Shown piece by piece: positions 1-9,427 of a DNA stretch of 64,000 nt. The stretch lies in contig JAKSLZ010000004.1 in assembly GCA_024400935.1 (NCBI GenBank), positions 1 through 64,000 of the forward strand, read 5' to 3'. The position numbers were made by a program, and so were the translations under genes. This DNA is from Muribaculaceae bacterium (GTDB taxonomy: Bacteria; Bacteroidota; Bacteroidia; Bacteroidales; Muribaculaceae). The notes below the pieces were generated by a model that was given only the letters and a program-made list of their open reading frames with translations, was not told the DNA's origin and made no database searches. Within the stretch, counting starts at the first letter, position 1; the number at the start of each line of letters is the position of its first letter.

Positions 1-2
1 TG

Positions 3-269
3 GCAATTATGATGGGTGTAGCAATGGCTTCATGCCACGAGGATGGTAACAAGGACCAGCAGACTGTTGACCAGACCGCTATCGAGCAGACAGTGGACAA
101 CAACGGCGGTGCCACAATCATCAACGACGCACAGGGCGGCGACAGCGCCGAGGTCAAAGCTGAGGAGAACAAGGCCGCTGAGGTTAAGGCCGAAGGCACC
201 GACCAGGCTCCCGCGGCCGACGAGGCAGCAACTCCCGCTTCCGAGAACACTGAGAACTCAGCTAAGTAA
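3..269 (+). CDS. Small lipoprotein, 5' end outside window
   Basis: The reading frame is open from base 3 and ends with TAA at 267-269. The first Met in the window is at base 9, but the residues before the lipobox MASC look like the end of a lipoprotein signal peptide, so the true start probably lies upstream. After the Cys the protein is very rich in Glu, Ala, Lys and Asp with repeated EVKAE-type segments, so it is a low-complexity acidic surface or periplasmic lipoprotein of about 75 mature residues. No domain is recognised. It is followed by an intrinsic terminator at 294-330. Function unknown. Confidence 0.7.
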   Translation, partial: AIMMGVAMASCHEDGNKDQQTVDQTAIEQTVDNNGGATIINDAQGGDSAEVKAEENKAAEVKAEGTDQAPAADEAATPASENTENSAK

Positions 270-293
270 TAAATATAACTCTTGTAATTCTTT

Positions 294-330
294 AGGGCAA
301 TCTCTCAACCACGAGGGGTTGCCCTTTGTT
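294..330 (+). terminator. Intrinsic terminator
   Basis: AGGGCAA (294-300) pairs with TTGCCCT (319-325) and is followed by a short T-rich stretch. It lies 25 bases after the stop of the small lipoprotein gene. Confidence 0.75.
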
Positions 331-400
331 CTGTTTAAAGGACGCATTAATATTGCATCCCGGAGGAAGGTATCATAATGGTATACTTCAATGGGGATTA

Positions 401-476
401 TCTCGCGCAGAACTCACGGATCTCGCCGATTTTTATCTGAAAAAATAAATAATCACATGATTTATCCATGAGATCC
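401..476. repeat. Intergenic repeat with GGATCTC/GAGATCC hairpin
   Basis: The 320-base gap 270-589 holds a terminator, this repeat and a promoter. A segment at 401-429 containing CTCACGGATCTCGCC recurs in altered form at 26101-26129, so it belongs to a dispersed intergenic repeat. GGATCTC (418-424) can pair with GAGATCC (470-476). No gene is visible here. Confidence 0.5.
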
Positions 477-551
477 GCGCGGGGATTATGCAAAAAGGAG
501 TATTACTGTTTAGTTACGTCGTAATGCAAGCACAAATTACATTCTAAAATG

Positions 552-582
552 TTTGTTATTTTTCCCCAATTCACTATCTTTG
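552..582 (+). promoter_or_regulatory. Bacteroidetes promoter of the acyltransferase gene
   Basis: TTTG at 552-555 is followed after exactly 19 bases by TATCTTTG at 575-582, a close match to the Bacteroidetes -33/-7 consensus. The start codon of the next gene begins only 8 bases after the -7 box, so the transcript is probably leaderless or nearly so. Confidence 0.75.
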
Positions 583-589
583 CACAAAG

Positions 590-1636
590 ATGGAGAAAGC
601 CAGTCCAAAGAATAGAATAAGATACTATGACGTTGCCAGGGGGATACTTATTATAGGTGTCATCTGCTACCATTGCTCTAACAATGTCATTGCCAGGAAT
701 GCCGTCACCAGGATGTTTCATGACGTCGTGTCGCTGAGCCTTGTACCTTATTTCATGGCCGCCTTCTTTTTCATCTCGGGGTTATGCTCTAATTTCAACA
801 AGCCGTTCAAGTCATTCCTGTGGGGAAACTTCAAAGCCATGATCATCCCCACTTACATTATCACTATAGGCATGCAGTGGTTCCCGTTTGACCACATCCC
901 AAAGAACTACGGGCTAGACTATACCAGCCTGCTTTTATATTGCAACAAAGCGTGGTTTATCGCCAGCCTGTTTACATGCCGTATGGCCATGTGGCTTATC
1001 AAGCGTTACCCGCTGCGATGGTATTTTGAGACGGCAATCATCCTGGTCATGCTGCTGGCCGGCACCTATCTTGTGCAAAACAAAATCGTGGGCAATGACA
1101 CCAACAACTATTTCTACTATTGCCACAGCATGCTGTTCATGCCGTTCATCTACATCGGTCACCACAGCAAGACACTGATAAACAACCTGAAGACTCGGAG
1201 GTGGGCCACCGTTACGGTCTTGTATCTGGCTCTATTTTTCCTGGTCTACTTCGTCTTGCACAAGCTCCCCATCGTCACCCACTACCTTGCCATAAATTTC
1301 TACACGGTGATATGGCACGTCGTGCTCGGCTTTCTGGGATCGGTGTGCGTCATCGGAGCATGCAAGCTGTTTATTCCCGGGTCGAGGTTACTCGAGTATG
1401 CCGGGCGACAGTCTTTAATCCTCTATCTTGCCCACGGACAGGTTTTGCAATACGTGTCACACAGCTTGAGCTTCACTAACACCAGGACTTCCTGCTTCAG
1501 CCTGATAGCCCTGTGCTTAACCACAACCGTGATGTGCATGCTCATAGCCTGGGTATTGAACTTGCCATACATCAGGGTCCTCATAGGCAAATCACCCTAT
1601 AAGAAACGCACACACTCAGCGGCTACATGTGTCTGA
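590..1636 (+). CDS. Acyltransferase family 3 (OafA/NodX-like) membrane protein
   Basis: A 348-residue protein with about ten hydrophobic membrane segments. The N-terminal RIRYYDVARGILIIGVICYH (Arg17, His28) is the hallmark of acyltransferase_3 proteins, which move acetyl or other acyl groups across the inner membrane onto surface sugars. The match to the family begins at residue 9, so the start at 590 must be right even though it lies 8 bases from the -7 box. It is a single gene with its own promoter; the following TonB-C gene also has its own. The acceptor sugar cannot be told from the sequence. Confidence 0.85.
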   Translation: MEKASPKNRIRYYDVARGILIIGVICYHCSNNVIARNAVTRMFHDVVSLSLVPYFMAAFFFISGLCSNFNKPFKSFLWGNFKAMIIPTYIITIGMQWFPFDHIPKNYGLDYTSLLLYCNKAWFIASLFTCRMAMWLIKRYPLRWYFETAIILVMLLAGTYLVQNKIVGNDTNNYFYYCHSMLFMPFIYIGHHSKTLINNLKTRRWATVTVLYLALFFLVYFVLHKLPIVTHYLAINFYTVIWHVVLGFLGSVCVIGACKLFIPGSRLLEYAGRQSLILYLAHGQVLQYVSHSLSFTNTRTSCFSLIALCLTTTVMCMLIAWVLNLPYIRVLIGKSPYKKRTHSAATCV

Positions 1637-1755
1637 GAGGGGGCAGCAGCCCACTGAAGGGCGCGTTTTGGGCGCAATTAGATTTTTGTTTTGTACACAC
1701 CTGTATTTCAGATTTTTACAGATCACTAGATGATATCACTTTTTTGCGCAAAAGC

Positions 1756-1786
1756 TTTGATTTGTCACTTTATCGCACTAACTTTG
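1756..1786 (+). promoter_or_regulatory. Bacteroidetes promoter of the TonB-C operon
   Basis: TTTG 1756-1759, 19-base spacer, TAACTTTG 1779-1786. The box lies 35 bases before the ATG at 1822 and far downstream of an alternative in-frame start at 1627, which rules the longer start out. Confidence 0.8.
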
Positions 1787-1821
1787 CAACCATAAATCAT
1801 TCACCCAAAACCATCTCTATT

Positions 1822-2532
1822 ATGGAACGAGGAAAACAGACTTGCAGGGCGCTCAAGGACCTGCGCCAGCGCATTGCCGATGCTAACGGCATCGCCTACA
1901 CCCCCACCGAGTGCCACCACAAGGGCGACTGCGCGGGCACTTGCCCCGCGTGCGAGGCCGAGGTGCAGTACATCGAGCAACAACTCTCGCTGCGACAAAT
2001 GCTCGGCAAGGCCGTCGTCGTAGCAGGCCTGAGCCTGGGAGTGATGGCAATGGGCACTGCCGCCGAGGCCGCCACCCGGCACAAAACCAAGCATCGTCGC
2101 CATCTGAAAGAAAAAGTAATAAAAGTAGAAAAAACATATACTCCAAGCACATTGAAAGGTGATGTAATTCCGCAACAGCCCGACGAGGAAACTTTACTTG
2201 GTATGGTAAACCAAAACCAAACCATGCCCATATTCCCTGGAGGAGATCTCGCATTGATGAAATACCTGAGCGAGAACATCGTTTACCCCGAGCAGGCTGT
2301 AAAAGACAGCATCGAGGGCAGAGTCGTAGTGCAGTTTATCGTCAAAAAGGACGGCAGTATCGGCGACTCACGCGTTGTGCGTTCCGTTCACCCCTTGCTC
2401 GACGCCGAGGCCCTGCGTGTGGTTGAGGGCCTGCCCAATTTCACCCCGGCCTTGCAACATGGCGAACCCGTAAATGCGTGGTACATCCTGCCCGTCTCCT
2501 TCAAGCTGGAACGAAAAGAGGAACAAGAATGA
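1822..2532 (+). CDS. TonB-C-domain protein with N-terminal four-Cys motif
   Basis: 236 residues. The N-terminal 60 residues are cytoplasmic-looking and carry four Cys (31, 37, 41, 44; CX5CX3CX2C in CHHKGDCAGTCPACE), likely a metal site. One membrane segment (about 62-83) follows, and then a TonB C-terminal domain from about residue 135 (FPGG, VVVQFIVKKDGSIG, VVEGLPNFTPA). Known TonB-C proteins pass energy from ExbBD to outer-membrane receptors, but short ones in Bacteroidetes are often of unknown role. The same N-terminal block occurs in the protein at 59972-61054. The next gene overlaps by four bases (ATGA), so the two are co-translated. The start was chosen from the promoter position and from that homologue. 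Confidence 0.85.
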   Translation: MERGKQTCRALKDLRQRIADANGIAYTPTECHHKGDCAGTCPACEAEVQYIEQQLSLRQMLGKAVVVAGLSLGVMAMGTAAEAATRHKTKHRRHLKEKVIKVEKTYTPSTLKGDVIPQQPDEETLLGMVNQNQTMPIFPGGDLALMKYLSENIVYPEQAVKDSIEGRVVVQFIVKKDGSIGDSRVVRSVHPLLDAEALRVVEGLPNFTPALQHGEPVNAWYILPVSFKLERKEEQE

Positions 2533-3368
2533 AAAAAATAGTACCTGTAATATTATTCGTCCTGGCCGCATGCTACGCCTGCGCCAAGCATCCAGCGGGC
2601 TCCTCTGCGAAGGCTCCCGCCATTGTCACGCAAGCCAGGGCCAACCCAGGCATCCATCACGTCAAGATCACAATGCCTGTGTATCCTTTCAACACATGGC
2701 TACTGGAGGAGAAACTCTCCAAGTTTGACACGGGCACTCCCATCGTGATTGAATATAACGATACTAACCCCAACTACAACATCACCGTCTCAACCTTGCA
2801 CTACGACTATTACGGCCACATGTGCGACACGCTCGACAAGAGCATGGAGGGAGTGTGCCACCTGGGCAAGACACTGTGCTACATCAAGGGCAAAAACACG
2901 CTTGACCAGCTCTTCGCCATCCAAACAGGAACTGACACCATCGAGTTTGACACAGACGACAACATGTGCAAGTGCATGGAAGACATCTGGCATCTGACTT
3001 TCAAGGTAAAGAACGGTCCCTGGAGTCCTCCAAAACCAATTGTTAACGAAGGTGCGTTTCGTCATGCCGACCAGATGCCCGAGTTCCCCGGGGGAAACGA
3101 GGCGCTGAAGGAATACATCCAGAGCCACATCATCAGGACCAATGGTGACGACGGCAGCACGGGCAAGGTAATCGTGCAATTTGTGGTAAAGAAAGACGGA
3201 ACCATAGGCGAAGTCAAAGTGGCACGCTCGCTGAACAAAGAATTAGACAAAGAGGCCGTGCGCATCATCAAGTCACTGCCGCGCTTCACCCCCGGCCGCA
3301 ACGGCGGCGAGCCTGTAGACGTGTGGTACTTCGCCCCCGTCACATTCAAGCTGGAGCAATTAAAATAA
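2529..3368 (+). CDS. Lipoprotein with TonB C-terminal domain
   Basis: 279 residues starting at the ATG that overlaps the upstream stop. A short hydrophobic signal ends in the lipobox LAAC (Cys15). The middle part (about 30-170) matches nothing I know. The last 100 residues form a TonB-C domain (MPEFPGGNEALKEYI, KVIVQFVVKKDGTIG, SLPRFTPG). It lacks the Pro-rich linker and membrane anchor of a classical TonB, so it may be a periplasmic adapter rather than an energy transducer. It forms a two-gene operon with the preceding TonB-C protein. Confidence 0.8.
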   Translation: MKKIVPVILFVLAACYACAKHPAGSSAKAPAIVTQARANPGIHHVKITMPVYPFNTWLLEEKLSKFDTGTPIVIEYNDTNPNYNITVSTLHYDYYGHMCDTLDKSMEGVCHLGKTLCYIKGKNTLDQLFAIQTGTDTIEFDTDDNMCKCMEDIWHLTFKVKNGPWSPPKPIVNEGAFRHADQMPEFPGGNEALKEYIQSHIIRTNGDDGSTGKVIVQFVVKKDGTIGEVKVARSLNKELDKEAVRIIKSLPRFTPGRNGGEPVDVWYFAPVTFKLEQLK

Positions 3369-3485
3369 TTATTGCTGTCCGGTTAAAAAAAAGAAAAGCA
3401 AGAGTAATTTCAAAGGCGTGCCGCAAGGTGCGTATCGTAAATTTTTATAACTTTGCAACAGAAAAAACAACAAAACATTAAGATC

Positions 3486-3971
3486 ATGATAAAGAAATTC
3501 ATTTTATTTGCGTTCGTGTTTGTATGTGCAATGGCATTAAATTCATGCGGTGATGACGATGAACCCGCGGCAAACTTCCATGTACCCGATGTGTGCCACA
3601 ACTGGGGAGCCAGCAGAGAACAGGCCCGCCAGCAAATGGAGAAATACGGCTGGACCTACACTGGTGACGAGAACGAACATGCCATGAACTTTGAAATCAC
3701 CAAAAAGAATATCGAGTGCACCGTCTTTTTGGGAGATGAAGGCGGTCTCTCAAATGTAACTGTCTTTTACATAGGCATGAACGTTTTCTTTGACGATTTG
3801 AAGAGCGAACTCACTAAGCGATTCAACGTCATCAACTGGAAAACACAGCCTCAGTTCATCATTGGCGAAACGGCCGACAAAACAGTAGTTGTGACGATGT
3901 ACAAATACGTCAACAAGACCAAGGGCGATTGCATGGCTTACCAACTGAACAACCCCAAGTTTTTTGAGTAA
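3486..3971 (+). CDS. Small lipoprotein of unknown function
   Basis: 161 residues with a lipoprotein signal (LNSC, Cys21) followed by GDDDE, a common surface-export-like acidic stretch in Bacteroidetes lipoproteins. A -7 box TAACTTTG at 3448-3455 supports the start at 3486 rather than an upstream in-frame start at 3453. No domain is recognised. It stands alone between the TonB-C pair and the decayed fragment at 3972. Confidence 0.75.
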   Translation: MIKKFILFAFVFVCAMALNSCGDDDEPAANFHVPDVCHNWGASREQARQQMEKYGWTYTGDENEHAMNFEITKKNIECTVFLGDEGGLSNVTVFYIGMNVFFDDLKSELTKRFNVINWKTQPQFIIGETADKTVVVTMYKYVNKTKGDCMAYQLNNPKFFE

Positions 3972-4030
3972 TAAAAACGGATTATGAAAAAGATTGCATA
4001 GAGTTTTAACCTCTCTCCCACAGAGACACA
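3972..4030 (+). pseudogene. Deletion scar of a copy of the gene at 9588-10376
   Basis: The first codons and leader of the gene at 9588 (ACGGATTATGAAAAAGATTG) are joined here directly to its last codons and downstream flank (TAGAGTTTTAACCTCTCTCC). The junction falls in a shared GCAT. What is left reads MKKIA and a stop. The simplest explanation is a second copy of that gene that lost about 0.77 kb between short direct repeats. The rest of the gap to 4146 holds CACAGAG-type repeats but no gene. Confidence 0.7.
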
Positions 4031-4146
4031 GAGGCCACAGAGAAGAAAACTAGATAAAAAGAACGTCCCTGTTATCTACGAGAAATTTCCGCATTATGAA
4101 ACTACCACTAGCTTTGGCTCAGGAATTTTTTTAGTTTGAAAGTGAT

Positions 4147-5856
4147 TTATTGTAGTCCTAATTTCTTGTGCTGCATCAAGAACTCTTCTAGAGTCTTTAC
4201 TCCCAATTTGTCGGCAATTTGCCTTTTCTTGTTGTAAATGGTTCGGATATTGGTATAATGCATGCACACCATGATTCCTGTGTTTGAGTACCCACAACAG
4301 AACAAGCACAATAGGTTTATCTCGTCTTTTCTAAGACTGACAGACGATTGTTTGATCGCTTTTTCGATTATACCATTATATAATTCATTGGTAATCATCT
4401 GCAAGTTTTCCCAATATACACTGCCTTCTGTTGAATCGTCCCTTGACACTGTCAACATCTGTTGAAATTTCTTTATAAACTTACTCTCTGGTAACTCATG
4501 TGATAAGAGCACTAGTTCATGAATTACACTGATTTGCGAGTCTATAGTTTTGAAAAGCTCTGCTGATTTACTGTTTACCTGACTTAATTGTCGCATTAAC
4601 GATTGCATTTCTTGCATTTGGGCTAATGAATTATTGAGCTCTGAGGTTAGCGACAGATACTCATGTTGCTTCTCTATTAACCGCCTGCGATAACTCAATA
4701 ACGCAGAACCAAGTAAGACTACAAATAGAGTCACTATAGCAAGAATTAATAGGGTGTGATTAAGACTTGATTGCAATCTCTCATTCTTCAATTCTTCCTC
4801 TTGTTTGTCATATTTCTTCTCGATAGTTAGAAGCTTGGAATTTAAGTTGTTAATCAGTATTGAATCTGAAAGATAACGTGATTTCAACTTGTAGGTTTCT
4901 GCTTTCGGAAGATCTTTCTTATATTTGAAATATTCTGAAAGTGTTTTTAAATAGATCACACTATCAATCCTATTGACAATTTTCGGCATCGTTTTGATAA
5001 AATATTGAGCAGAGTCAACGTTGCCAAGGTGCATATAAATTGAAGCTGCACGACAGTGTGCCCTTGGATGGGTAATGTTATTTTTATCACTTAGCGCTTC
5101 GTTGATCAAAGTTTTCGCACGATTGTAGTCATGGGCGTAGTCGTCGTAATACTCTGCAAGAGCAAAACGGCTATTAAATAGCTGTTGTTCCTCTTTATTC
5201 CATTGAGCCAGTTCTATTGCCTTGGTTAGGTAAATCACAGCACTGTCGCCCTTTCCCTCAATGCCGCGATAAATTCCGCCGATTTCAAGCAATGCGTTCT
5301 GTTCGTAATACTTGTCTCCTATCTTCCTTAACAATGGAAGCGACTCTTTTAATTTCTGCAAGGCTATTGTTTGAGCGCCCACAATCTGCGACTTATACAA
5401 AAATCCCATTCTGAACTTAGCATATGCAAGATTGACCGTATCAACGCCTTCGGCCGCATTCTCGGCAGAGTGATAAGAATCTACCGCAAGTTCGAGGTTC
5501 CCCATGTCTTCACGCACACCGCCTTGATATATCAGCGAGCGAATGTAGTTATGGTTGTCGCCCGACTTGGAAAAATATTCTACAGTGGCATTAATCAACG
5601 AATCGGACTTAAACGGGATATAACACATGTATTGTGCCTGAGTTAGCAACAACTCATAATAATGCCGGTCGTGCTCGGGAATAGAGGACTCATCTATCTG
5701 TTTAAGCAAATCATAAACTTCTTGATGGTGTCGTTGGGAAAGTAGCGAATCTAATTGAACAAGTTTCGCGTCATAGTTTTTTTCTGCATCACATGATGAA
5801 CACACACATTCTAGTGTAAAACAAACGACACACAAAAGGAGTAAGTGTAATTTCAT
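4147..5856 (-). CDS. TPR sensor-like regulator with C-terminal HTH (DUF6377 type)
   Basis: 569 residues. An N-terminal signal or lipoprotein-like segment (Cys22) is followed by tetratricopeptide-type helices (about 30-340), a membrane segment (about 368-390), a coiled-coil region and a C-terminal LuxR-like helix-turn-helix (about 505-560, with the recognition helix in YTNIRTIYNKKRQIADKLG). This layout fits Bacteroidetes membrane-bound transcription regulators with an extracytoplasmic TPR sensor. It is divergent from the lipoprotein gene at 6343. A minus-strand -7 box TACATTTG lies at 5883-5890. What it senses is unknown. Confidence 0.8.
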   Translation of the reverse strand: MKLHLLLLCVVCFTLECVCSSCDAEKNYDAKLVQLDSLLSQRHHQEVYDLLKQIDESSIPEHDRHYYELLLTQAQYMCYIPFKSDSLINATVEYFSKSGDNHNYIRSLIYQGGVREDMGNLELAVDSYHSAENAAEGVDTVNLAYAKFRMGFLYKSQIVGAQTIALQKLKESLPLLRKIGDKYYEQNALLEIGGIYRGIEGKGDSAVIYLTKAIELAQWNKEEQQLFNSRFALAEYYDDYAHDYNRAKTLINEALSDKNNITHPRAHCRAASIYMHLGNVDSAQYFIKTMPKIVNRIDSVIYLKTLSEYFKYKKDLPKAETYKLKSRYLSDSILINNLNSKLLTIEKKYDKQEEELKNERLQSSLNHTLLILAIVTLFVVLLGSALLSYRRRLIEKQHEYLSLTSELNNSLAQMQEMQSLMRQLSQVNSKSAELFKTIDSQISVIHELVLLSHELPESKFIKKFQQMLTVSRDDSTEGSVYWENLQMITNELYNGIIEKAIKQSSVSLRKDEINLLCLFCCGYSNTGIMVCMHYTNIRTIYNKKRQIADKLGVKTLEEFLMQHKKLGLQ

Positions 5857-6342
5857 AATATCCTCGTAAATTATTTGAAATACAAATGTACAAAAAATAT
5901 CGAAATTTTCAACACATGAAGTATATTAATTTTTAATCCCATTTTCATGTCAGTTATTTTTTGAAATTTTGACAAAACCTATGCTACTGCATGTTGTTCC
6001 AAAACTCCATGACAACCCCTGCAGTAACGATGTAAACTTTTTTAGTTAACTTGTAAACTTAACCGCTCTAATACTGTCAACCTTTTTTAGGAAATGTCAA
6101 AACGTCATTTTAAGTATTAAAAACCAAACAAACGTAAAAAAATAGAGGAGGATTTTAACATTTGTTTACCGAATTACTGACAAGTGACAATAGAAGATTT
6201 TATAATATTGTTTTTCAATGCTTTAGAATAGTGCAAATGACATACGAATGTTGCTGTTTTTATGCTTTTTTCTTGTTGGATTATGCTAATTTTGCACATA
6301 TATTTCACGTAAAAAAATAGTCATTATTTAAATCATTTTAAC
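5857..6342. promoter_or_regulatory. AT-rich divergent promoter region
   Basis: 486 bases without a gene. The minus-strand -7 box TACATTTG is at 5883-5890 (for the TPR regulator) and the plus-strand box TAATTTTG at 6287-6294 (for the lipoprotein). The middle contains GTTAA/TTAAC short inverted repeats near 6046-6062 that could bind a regulator. No small ORF with a convincing signal peptide is seen. Confidence 0.5.
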
Positions 6343-7092
6343 ATGAGAAAAAAATTATTATTTACATTAGCTGTGATGTTCATCGCGATGATGACATTGG
6401 CTTCATGCAGCAAGGACGAACCCGTTTTAAAGCAAAGCGAGTTGCTTGGCGAAAAGACATTTGGCCGTGATGGCGACAGATTGAGTTTTGAATATGACGC
6501 CAACGGAAAAATAACTGGCTATACTCTTACTCAGAGTGGTAGAGAGTTTAGGGCAATCCTTACTGAGAAAGATGGTGTTATTTATCAGGGTGCATACCCA
6601 TTCTTATATATAAAAGATGGTCTTGCCACAAAAATGACTTATATGACAGAAGGCGTATCTGGAGTTACAGAGTATTCGTATGAATTCAGTTATAATAAAG
6701 GTTACCTTGTGGGTATAACAAGGATGGTGAAAGGAAGTTCCATTTCTTATGATATCTCGTCAACTCGTGAGTACACACTGGAATATGACCGAAATCACAA
6801 CTTGATAAGCGTTAAACAAGATGTGCATGAGTGGAAATATACCTATGGAAGCTTGAAGAACAGGAATTATTATTTCTTAGATAACTTCCCCGTGTTCTTT
6901 GATGTAGCATGGCAAATGGGCTTGCTGGGCAAGTGCACAAGGAATTTGCCCGAATCCATGGAAATGAGTATTGGAGCGTGCACCTATAACTTTGAGTACA
7001 CAATAGACGAGGAAGGATACGTAACCAATGTCAAGGAGACACAAGGAAATCTGCCCCCTGCAAGTTACATTTATAAACCGGTTGTTAAGTAA
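6343..7092 (+). CDS. Lipoprotein with DUF4595-like repeats
   Basis: 249 residues with a clear lipoprotein signal (LASC, Cys22). The mature part has the FEYDANGKITGYTLT and LEYDRNHNLISV strands typical of the DUF4595 / YD-like beta-repeat lipoproteins of Bacteroidales. The family has no established function. The gene has its own -7 box and is probably transcribed alone. It faces the TPR regulator, which might control it; that is inference from position only. Confidence 0.75.
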   Translation: MRKKLLFTLAVMFIAMMTLASCSKDEPVLKQSELLGEKTFGRDGDRLSFEYDANGKITGYTLTQSGREFRAILTEKDGVIYQGAYPFLYIKDGLATKMTYMTEGVSGVTEYSYEFSYNKGYLVGITRMVKGSSISYDISSTREYTLEYDRNHNLISVKQDVHEWKYTYGSLKNRNYYFLDNFPVFFDVAWQMGLLGKCTRNLPESMEMSIGACTYNFEYTIDEEGYVTNVKETQGNLPPASYIYKPVVK

Positions 7093-7205
7093 TAAGACAT
7101 TAGCAATAGAATCGTTCCCGGCATATTTCGACCGAAACGACGTGTAGCGGTGGCAGGGGTGATCTGATGGTTACTATACTGAAAAATCATATTTATAACT
7201 AGTTG

Positions 7206-7277
7206 TAAATCGACGATTTACCCCCCCGATTTTGTTGCTGAATTTTTTGGATTTTACTGTTGTTTTTCATAACTTTG
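7206..7277 (+). promoter_or_regulatory. Palindromic operator-like site plus promoter
   Basis: The 15-base palindrome TAAATCGACGATTTA (7206-7220) is followed by seven C residues, then TTTG (7246-7249), a 20-base spacer and TAACTTTG (7270-7277). An almost identical arrangement precedes the gene at 9588, which suggests shared regulation. Confidence 0.65.
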
Positions 7278-7307
7278 CAACCGAAAATAAACTAAAAAAC
7301 GTATATT

Positions 7308-9251
7308 ATGATAAAGTATTTATCATTAATTATTGCTGCCATTGCTTGCTGCTGGCAGAGTGCCTCGGCCCATGACTTTATTGTTGGTGGGATCGCTTAC
7401 AACATTAATAGCGACAATGCCAGTGTAAGCGTTACCTACAAAGGTAATGCCTTCATCGAGGAGTATTACACTGGCGAAATTAAAGTACCTGCCACTGTTA
7501 CCTACGATGGCAAGACTTATAACGTGACAGCAATAGGTGACAGAGCTTTTATGAATAGCCCTATTACCAGTATTGATTTTCCCCCTGCAGGCATTAAGAG
7601 CATCGGGCACATGGCTTTCAAGAACTGCAAGAACCTTGTTGACTTTGTCATTACCGATACTCAAGTAGAGACTATAGGTGACGAAGCCCTTTATGGTTGT
7701 GAAAGTTTATACTATGTTGACCTTCCTTACAATACCCTTGTAAAGGTTGGTAACAGTGCATTCTCGTTGTGCACCTCTCTTGAAGGAATTGCAGTTTATG
7801 CCGAGACCATTGGCAATGGTGCGTTTTCGGGCTGTACAAGCCTTGCGATTATAGATTTTGGAAAAAAACTGTCATCGCTGGGTAGAAGCGTCTTCTATCA
7901 CTGCCCCGCTCTCAAGATGATTGGTGTGGAAAGTGATGTTTACTCTAATTGCAACAGCAACTGTATCGTTGAAAAAGCAACAGGCAAACTTGTTGTCGGT
8001 ACACAGAGCACGACCGTTGTTCCCGAAGGCGTTGTAGAAATTGGTGAGAGCGCATTTGCAAATTCTCAAATCACTAATGTCAAACTTCCTTCAAGCCTGA
8101 CCACTATTGGTGCCAAGGCTTTTAATGAGTGCAAACAACTCACCGAGATATTCATTCCTGGTAAAGTGAGCATTATCGACGACCAGGCATTCTACGGATG
8201 TTCGTCTCTTGTAGCCGTTGATATTGCTTCGAGCGTAACGCGTATAGGCAGTTTAGCATTCGGCGGGTGCTGTGCAATCAAGAGCGTCGTGTCGCGTGCC
8301 GTGATACCTGCCGAGCAAACCAGTGTTGCCTTTGAACCGCTGCCCGCTGCCACCTTGCATGTGCCCATGGGTTGCAAGGCCAACTATGCTAGCCGTGAGG
8401 GATGGAACGGATTTGGAACTGTTATCGATGATGTCACAGCAGGCGAGGTCAATGGCGACGGCAACATAGATGTGCAGGATGTTAATATGCTCATTAACGC
8501 CATGCTCGGTAAGACGGATCCTGCTTTGCTTGCATGTCCTGATGTAAATAATGATGGAGAAATTGACATCATGGACTTGAATATTGTCATTAACTCAATT
8601 CTTGCCGGTGCAGGTCAGAAACATGCGCCCAAGAACCTATATGTCAAGTCTTGTGCCGACGGCAAATATCAAGGCATGACACAAGTGTTTGGCAACGAAG
8701 GTCAGTTCTGGCGCATTGCCTATGTTGGTACTGATGGCGTTGAGATCACCCCTCTTGATGGTTATGGAAAGATTCCTTTCAGCAATATGATAATCGACGA
8801 GGACAGCAACATAGGTTGCGCCGTCAAGGACAACGGTAACGGTGGTGTCGCACTAGAGAATCCCGGTTGGTGCCTGCTCATCATGAACTGCGTTGAGAAG
8901 AATGGTACGGTGCAATACGTCCTCACCGTAAACAAGCCCGCAGTGCGCCTCATAGGCACCACTACCCCATTAGCAGGATGGGACGAAATGGAAGCAGGTT
9001 GTGAATTCAGCGTGCCTACAACTGCCGATGGCGATTTTGTGTCGCCCGTTCTCGCCCATGATGCTCTCCCCGACAGCGGAGTTCGCATGTTTGTCAAGAT
9101 TCCCGGACACGACTGGTGGCACAGCGAGTTTGTAGTCCTGGGCAACAAAATAGAGTATCGCGGCAATGGTTGGGACCAAGACCGAGTTGCCACAAAAGCA
9201 GGCCAAAAGGTCTACCTGAACTTCGCGACCGATACCGGCCGAATTGAATAA
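7308..9251 (+). CDS. BspA-like leucine-rich repeat protein with internal dockerin
   Basis: 647 residues, secreted (signal ends around ASAHD). Residues about 60-370 are LRR_5/BspA-like repeats (units such as IGDRAFMNS, IGESAFANS, IGAKAFNECKQLTEI). A two-repeat type I dockerin follows at about 380-434 (VNGDGNIDVQDVNMLINAML and VNNDGEIDIMDLNIVINSIL). The last 210 residues have GWDEMEAG- and WWHSEFVV-type segments reminiscent of SusE/SusF carbohydrate-binding domains. Such proteins act at the cell surface in adhesion or glycan binding. The dockerin is internal rather than terminal. The promoter and palindrome are at 7206-7277. Confidence 0.85.
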   Translation: MIKYLSLIIAAIACCWQSASAHDFIVGGIAYNINSDNASVSVTYKGNAFIEEYYTGEIKVPATVTYDGKTYNVTAIGDRAFMNSPITSIDFPPAGIKSIGHMAFKNCKNLVDFVITDTQVETIGDEALYGCESLYYVDLPYNTLVKVGNSAFSLCTSLEGIAVYAETIGNGAFSGCTSLAIIDFGKKLSSLGRSVFYHCPALKMIGVESDVYSNCNSNCIVEKATGKLVVGTQSTTVVPEGVVEIGESAFANSQITNVKLPSSLTTIGAKAFNECKQLTEIFIPGKVSIIDDQAFYGCSSLVAVDIASSVTRIGSLAFGGCCAIKSVVSRAVIPAEQTSVAFEPLPAATLHVPMGCKANYASREGWNGFGTVIDDVTAGEVNGDGNIDVQDVNMLINAMLGKTDPALLACPDVNNDGEIDIMDLNIVINSILAGAGQKHAPKNLYVKSCADGKYQGMTQVFGNEGQFWRIAYVGTDGVEITPLDGYGKIPFSNMIIDEDSNIGCAVKDNGNGGVALENPGWCLLIMNCVEKNGTVQYVLTVNKPAVRLIGTTTPLAGWDEMEAGCEFSVPTTADGDFVSPVLAHDALPDSGVRMFVKIPGHDWWHSEFVVLGNKIEYRGNGWDQDRVATKAGQKVYLNFATDTGRIE

Positions 9252-9427
9252 GCAAGATGCGTTACGTTAGGCAAAAGGGACGGTTATTTTATCTAGTTTG
9301 CGGCACAATCCTGAGTTTTTGAAAAAAAGTTTGACGAGGGTTGTAATAATCGGTGATGACTTCATTAGGGTAACAGGGATGATTATTCAGCTTGTCTGGC
9401 CGAAAAAATCAGTTTTACAACTAATTA

